A stretch of DNA of 33,867 bases, taken from the NCBI GenBank assembly GCA_000431015.1, contig HF986084.1, positions 27,900-61,766 of the forward strand, written 5' to 3'. The position numbers and the translations under genes were made by a program. The notes under the pieces were generated by a model. That model did not search any database. It was not told the DNA's origin and was given only the letters and a program-made list of their open reading frames with translations. This document shows, one piece after another, positions 31,592-33,867 of this stretch. How positions within the stretch are numbered: the first letter of the stretch is position 1; each line of letters starts with the position of its first letter. The stretch comes from Alistipes sp. CAG:514 (GTDB lineage: Bacteria; Bacteroidota; Bacteroidia; Bacteroidales; UBA932).

Positions 31592-31602
31592 GGATGATGC
31601 AA
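31573..31602 (-). promoter_or_regulatory. Promoter of the DUF3857 operon
   Basis: On the minus strand TTG (31600-31602), 19 bases, then TATATTTG (31573-31580), about 59 bases before the ATG at 31514. Confidence 0.6.
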
Positions 31603-31620
31603 ACTTGCCAGATATAATAT

Positions 31621-31667
31621 CCTTAAAAAAATCAGGCTGACCAGAGAGAGACTCTGGCCAGCCTGAT
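31621..31667 (-). terminator. pckA terminator
   Basis: A 16-bp stem, ATCAGGCTGACCAGAG (31631-31646) with its complement (31652-31667, one mismatch), and a 5-base loop. On the minus strand it is followed by TTTTTTAAGG. It lies about 22 bases after the pckA stop. Confidence 0.85.
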
Positions 31668-31688
31668 GGATGTTGGACAAATTGTCGA

Positions 31689-33293
<1,605 letters not shown>

Positions 33294-33350
33294 AGTAAAA
33301 TGTGTTTTTATAAAGTTAAACTTATTCCCTAATCAGTTCTTAAAACAATC

Positions 33351-33379
33351 TGCCGCAAATTTTCGCCGAATCAGCGGCA
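33351..33379 (-). promoter_or_regulatory. Stem-loop in the pckA leader
   Basis: TGCCGC (33351-33356) and GCGGCA (33374-33379) pair with a 17-base loop, within the roughly 110-base 5' untranslated region. Confidence 0.35.
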
Positions 33380-33410
33380 ACTTATTTTAGAACCCTTACA
33401 AAAGGCGCGG

Positions 33411-33441
33411 CAAATTTAAGGAATTTTTATCCATTACTCAA
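33411..33441 (-). promoter_or_regulatory. pckA promoter
   Basis: On the minus strand TTG (33439-33441), exactly 20 bases, then TAAATTTG (33411-33418). Confidence 0.7.
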
Positions 33442-33449
33442 ATGAGTAA
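33434..33449. promoter_or_regulatory. Palindrome between pckA and recQ, candidate operator
   Basis: TTACTCA-AA-TGAGTAA: perfect 7-base arms with a 2-base centre. It covers the pckA -33 TTG and the place where the recQ -33 should be. Confidence 0.5.
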
Positions 33450-33462
33450 GCGATTAATTTCG

Positions 33463-33470
33463 TACATTTG
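33463..33470 (+). promoter_or_regulatory. recQ -7 promoter element
   Basis: TACATTTG matches TAnnTTTG. The -33 position 20 bases upstream (33440-33442) is AAA rather than TTG and lies at the centre of the palindrome. Confidence 0.45.
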
Positions 33471-33478
33471 CTTCGCCG

Positions 33479-33493
33479 GCAGTGCTTCACTGC
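33479..33493 (+). promoter_or_regulatory. Stem-loop at the predicted 5' end of the recQ mRNA
   Basis: GCAGTG-CTT-CACTGC, a perfect 6-bp stem with a 3-base loop, beginning about 3 bases after the predicted transcription start. Confidence 0.4.
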
Positions 33494-33554
33494 AAATAGT
33501 TTGCCAGCAAAATGCGCAAAAGGCTGAGATAAAACGGTTTAACGATTTTTGAAC

Positions 33555-33867
33555 ATGTCGCCGTCAGAAGTGTTGAAAGAATATTGGGGCTACGATGGCT
33601 TCCGTCCGATGCAGGAGGAGATCATCACGGCCGCGTTGGAGGGAAAGGATGTGTTGGCCATCATGCCTACGGGTGGCGGCAAGTCAATCTGTTTCCAGGT
33701 TCCTGGTTTGATGAGGGACGGTATCACTCTGGTCGTCACTCCGCTCATCGCCCTCATGAAGGATCAGGTCCAGAATCTGAACGACAGGGGGGTGAGGGCG
33801 CTCGCGGTCCATGCGGGAATGAGCCGCCACGAGGTCGATCTGGCTCTTAACAACGCCGCCTACGGCG
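33555..33867 (+). CDS. recQ: ATP-dependent DNA helicase RecQ (5' part, cut by window edge)
   Basis: The first 104 codons are visible and the frame is open at the right edge. ATG 33555 starts MSPSEVLKEYWGYDGFRPMQ. RecQ family motif 0 is GYDGFRPMQEEII. Walker A is IMPTGGGKSICFQVP, and motif Ia is LVVTPLIALMKDQVQNL. This order and spacing are those of RecQ, a 3'-5' helicase in recombination and fork repair. The DEAH box, RQC and HRDC domains lie beyond the window, so the exact paralogue is not certain. It is divergent from pckA with a shared promoter region. Confidence 0.92.
   Translation, partial: MSPSEVLKEYWGYDGFRPMQEEIITAALEGKDVLAIMPTGGGKSICFQVPGLMRDGITLVVTPLIALMKDQVQNLNDRGVRALAVHAGMSRHEVDLALNNAAYG

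Overview
This window looks like chromosomal DNA of a Bacteroidales bacterium. The direct evidence is a SusC/SusD pair with an N-terminal STN domain and an ECF sigma/FecR-type anti-sigma pair, a serine-type (S-A-P-S-R) sulfatase, paired DUF3857-type proteins, and repeated promoter matches to the Bacteroidetes pattern TTG-N19/20-TAnnTTTG. The exact genus cannot be read from the sequence. A gut lineage is plausible but is an inference.

Layout. 1-3.15 kb: surface-glycan genes, namely a possible gene start running off the left edge, a LicD-type phosphotransferase, a Stealth-type hexose-phosphate transferase, and a convergent GT4-type glycosyltransferase whose upstream region holds a long imperfect inverted repeat. 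3.4-8.2 kb: DUF47/PhoU-like protein, SecA and a bactofilin. 8.3-11.7 kb: an outer-membrane beta-barrel receptor-like protein carrying a 14-residue coding minisatellite, divergent from a membrane-anchored regulator-like lipoprotein. 11.7-14.7 kb: three hairpin repeats of 50-bp period, tRNA-Gly and tRNA-Arg, rplS, dnaJ and grpE. 14.7-23.4 kb: a five-gene polysaccharide-utilisation unit on the minus strand (sulfatase, ECF sigma, anti-sigma, SusC, SusD), divergent from uronate isomerase at 23.6-25.0 kb. 25.0-27.4 kb: an S1/P1 nuclease gene broken by one in-frame TGA, a low-molecular-weight tyrosine phosphatase and an HD-domain protein, the last two each followed by tandem repeats that partly copy the gene's own 3' end. 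27.7-31.5 kb: a two-gene operon of transglutaminase-like exported proteins, one with catalytic residues and one without. 31.7-33.9 kb: ATP-dependent PEP carboxykinase divergent from recQ (cut by the right edge), with back-to-back promoters sharing a palindrome.

How the genes work together. The sulfatase-sigma-antisigma-SusCD run has junctions of a 1-nt overlap, 99 nt, a 4-nt overlap and 20 nt, and one promoter upstream of the sulfatase. It faces uxaC across a 175-bp divergent promoter region. This suggests import and desulfation of a sulfated, uronate-containing glycan under trans-envelope sigma control, with released uronate entering central metabolism through UxaC. No polysaccharide lyase or glycoside hydrolase lies in the window, so the substrate is not settled.

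No CRISPR array, transposase, phage module or obvious defence system was seen. The most unusual aspects are the density of short tandem duplications, the single-codon break of the nuclease, and several symmetrical promoter sites.
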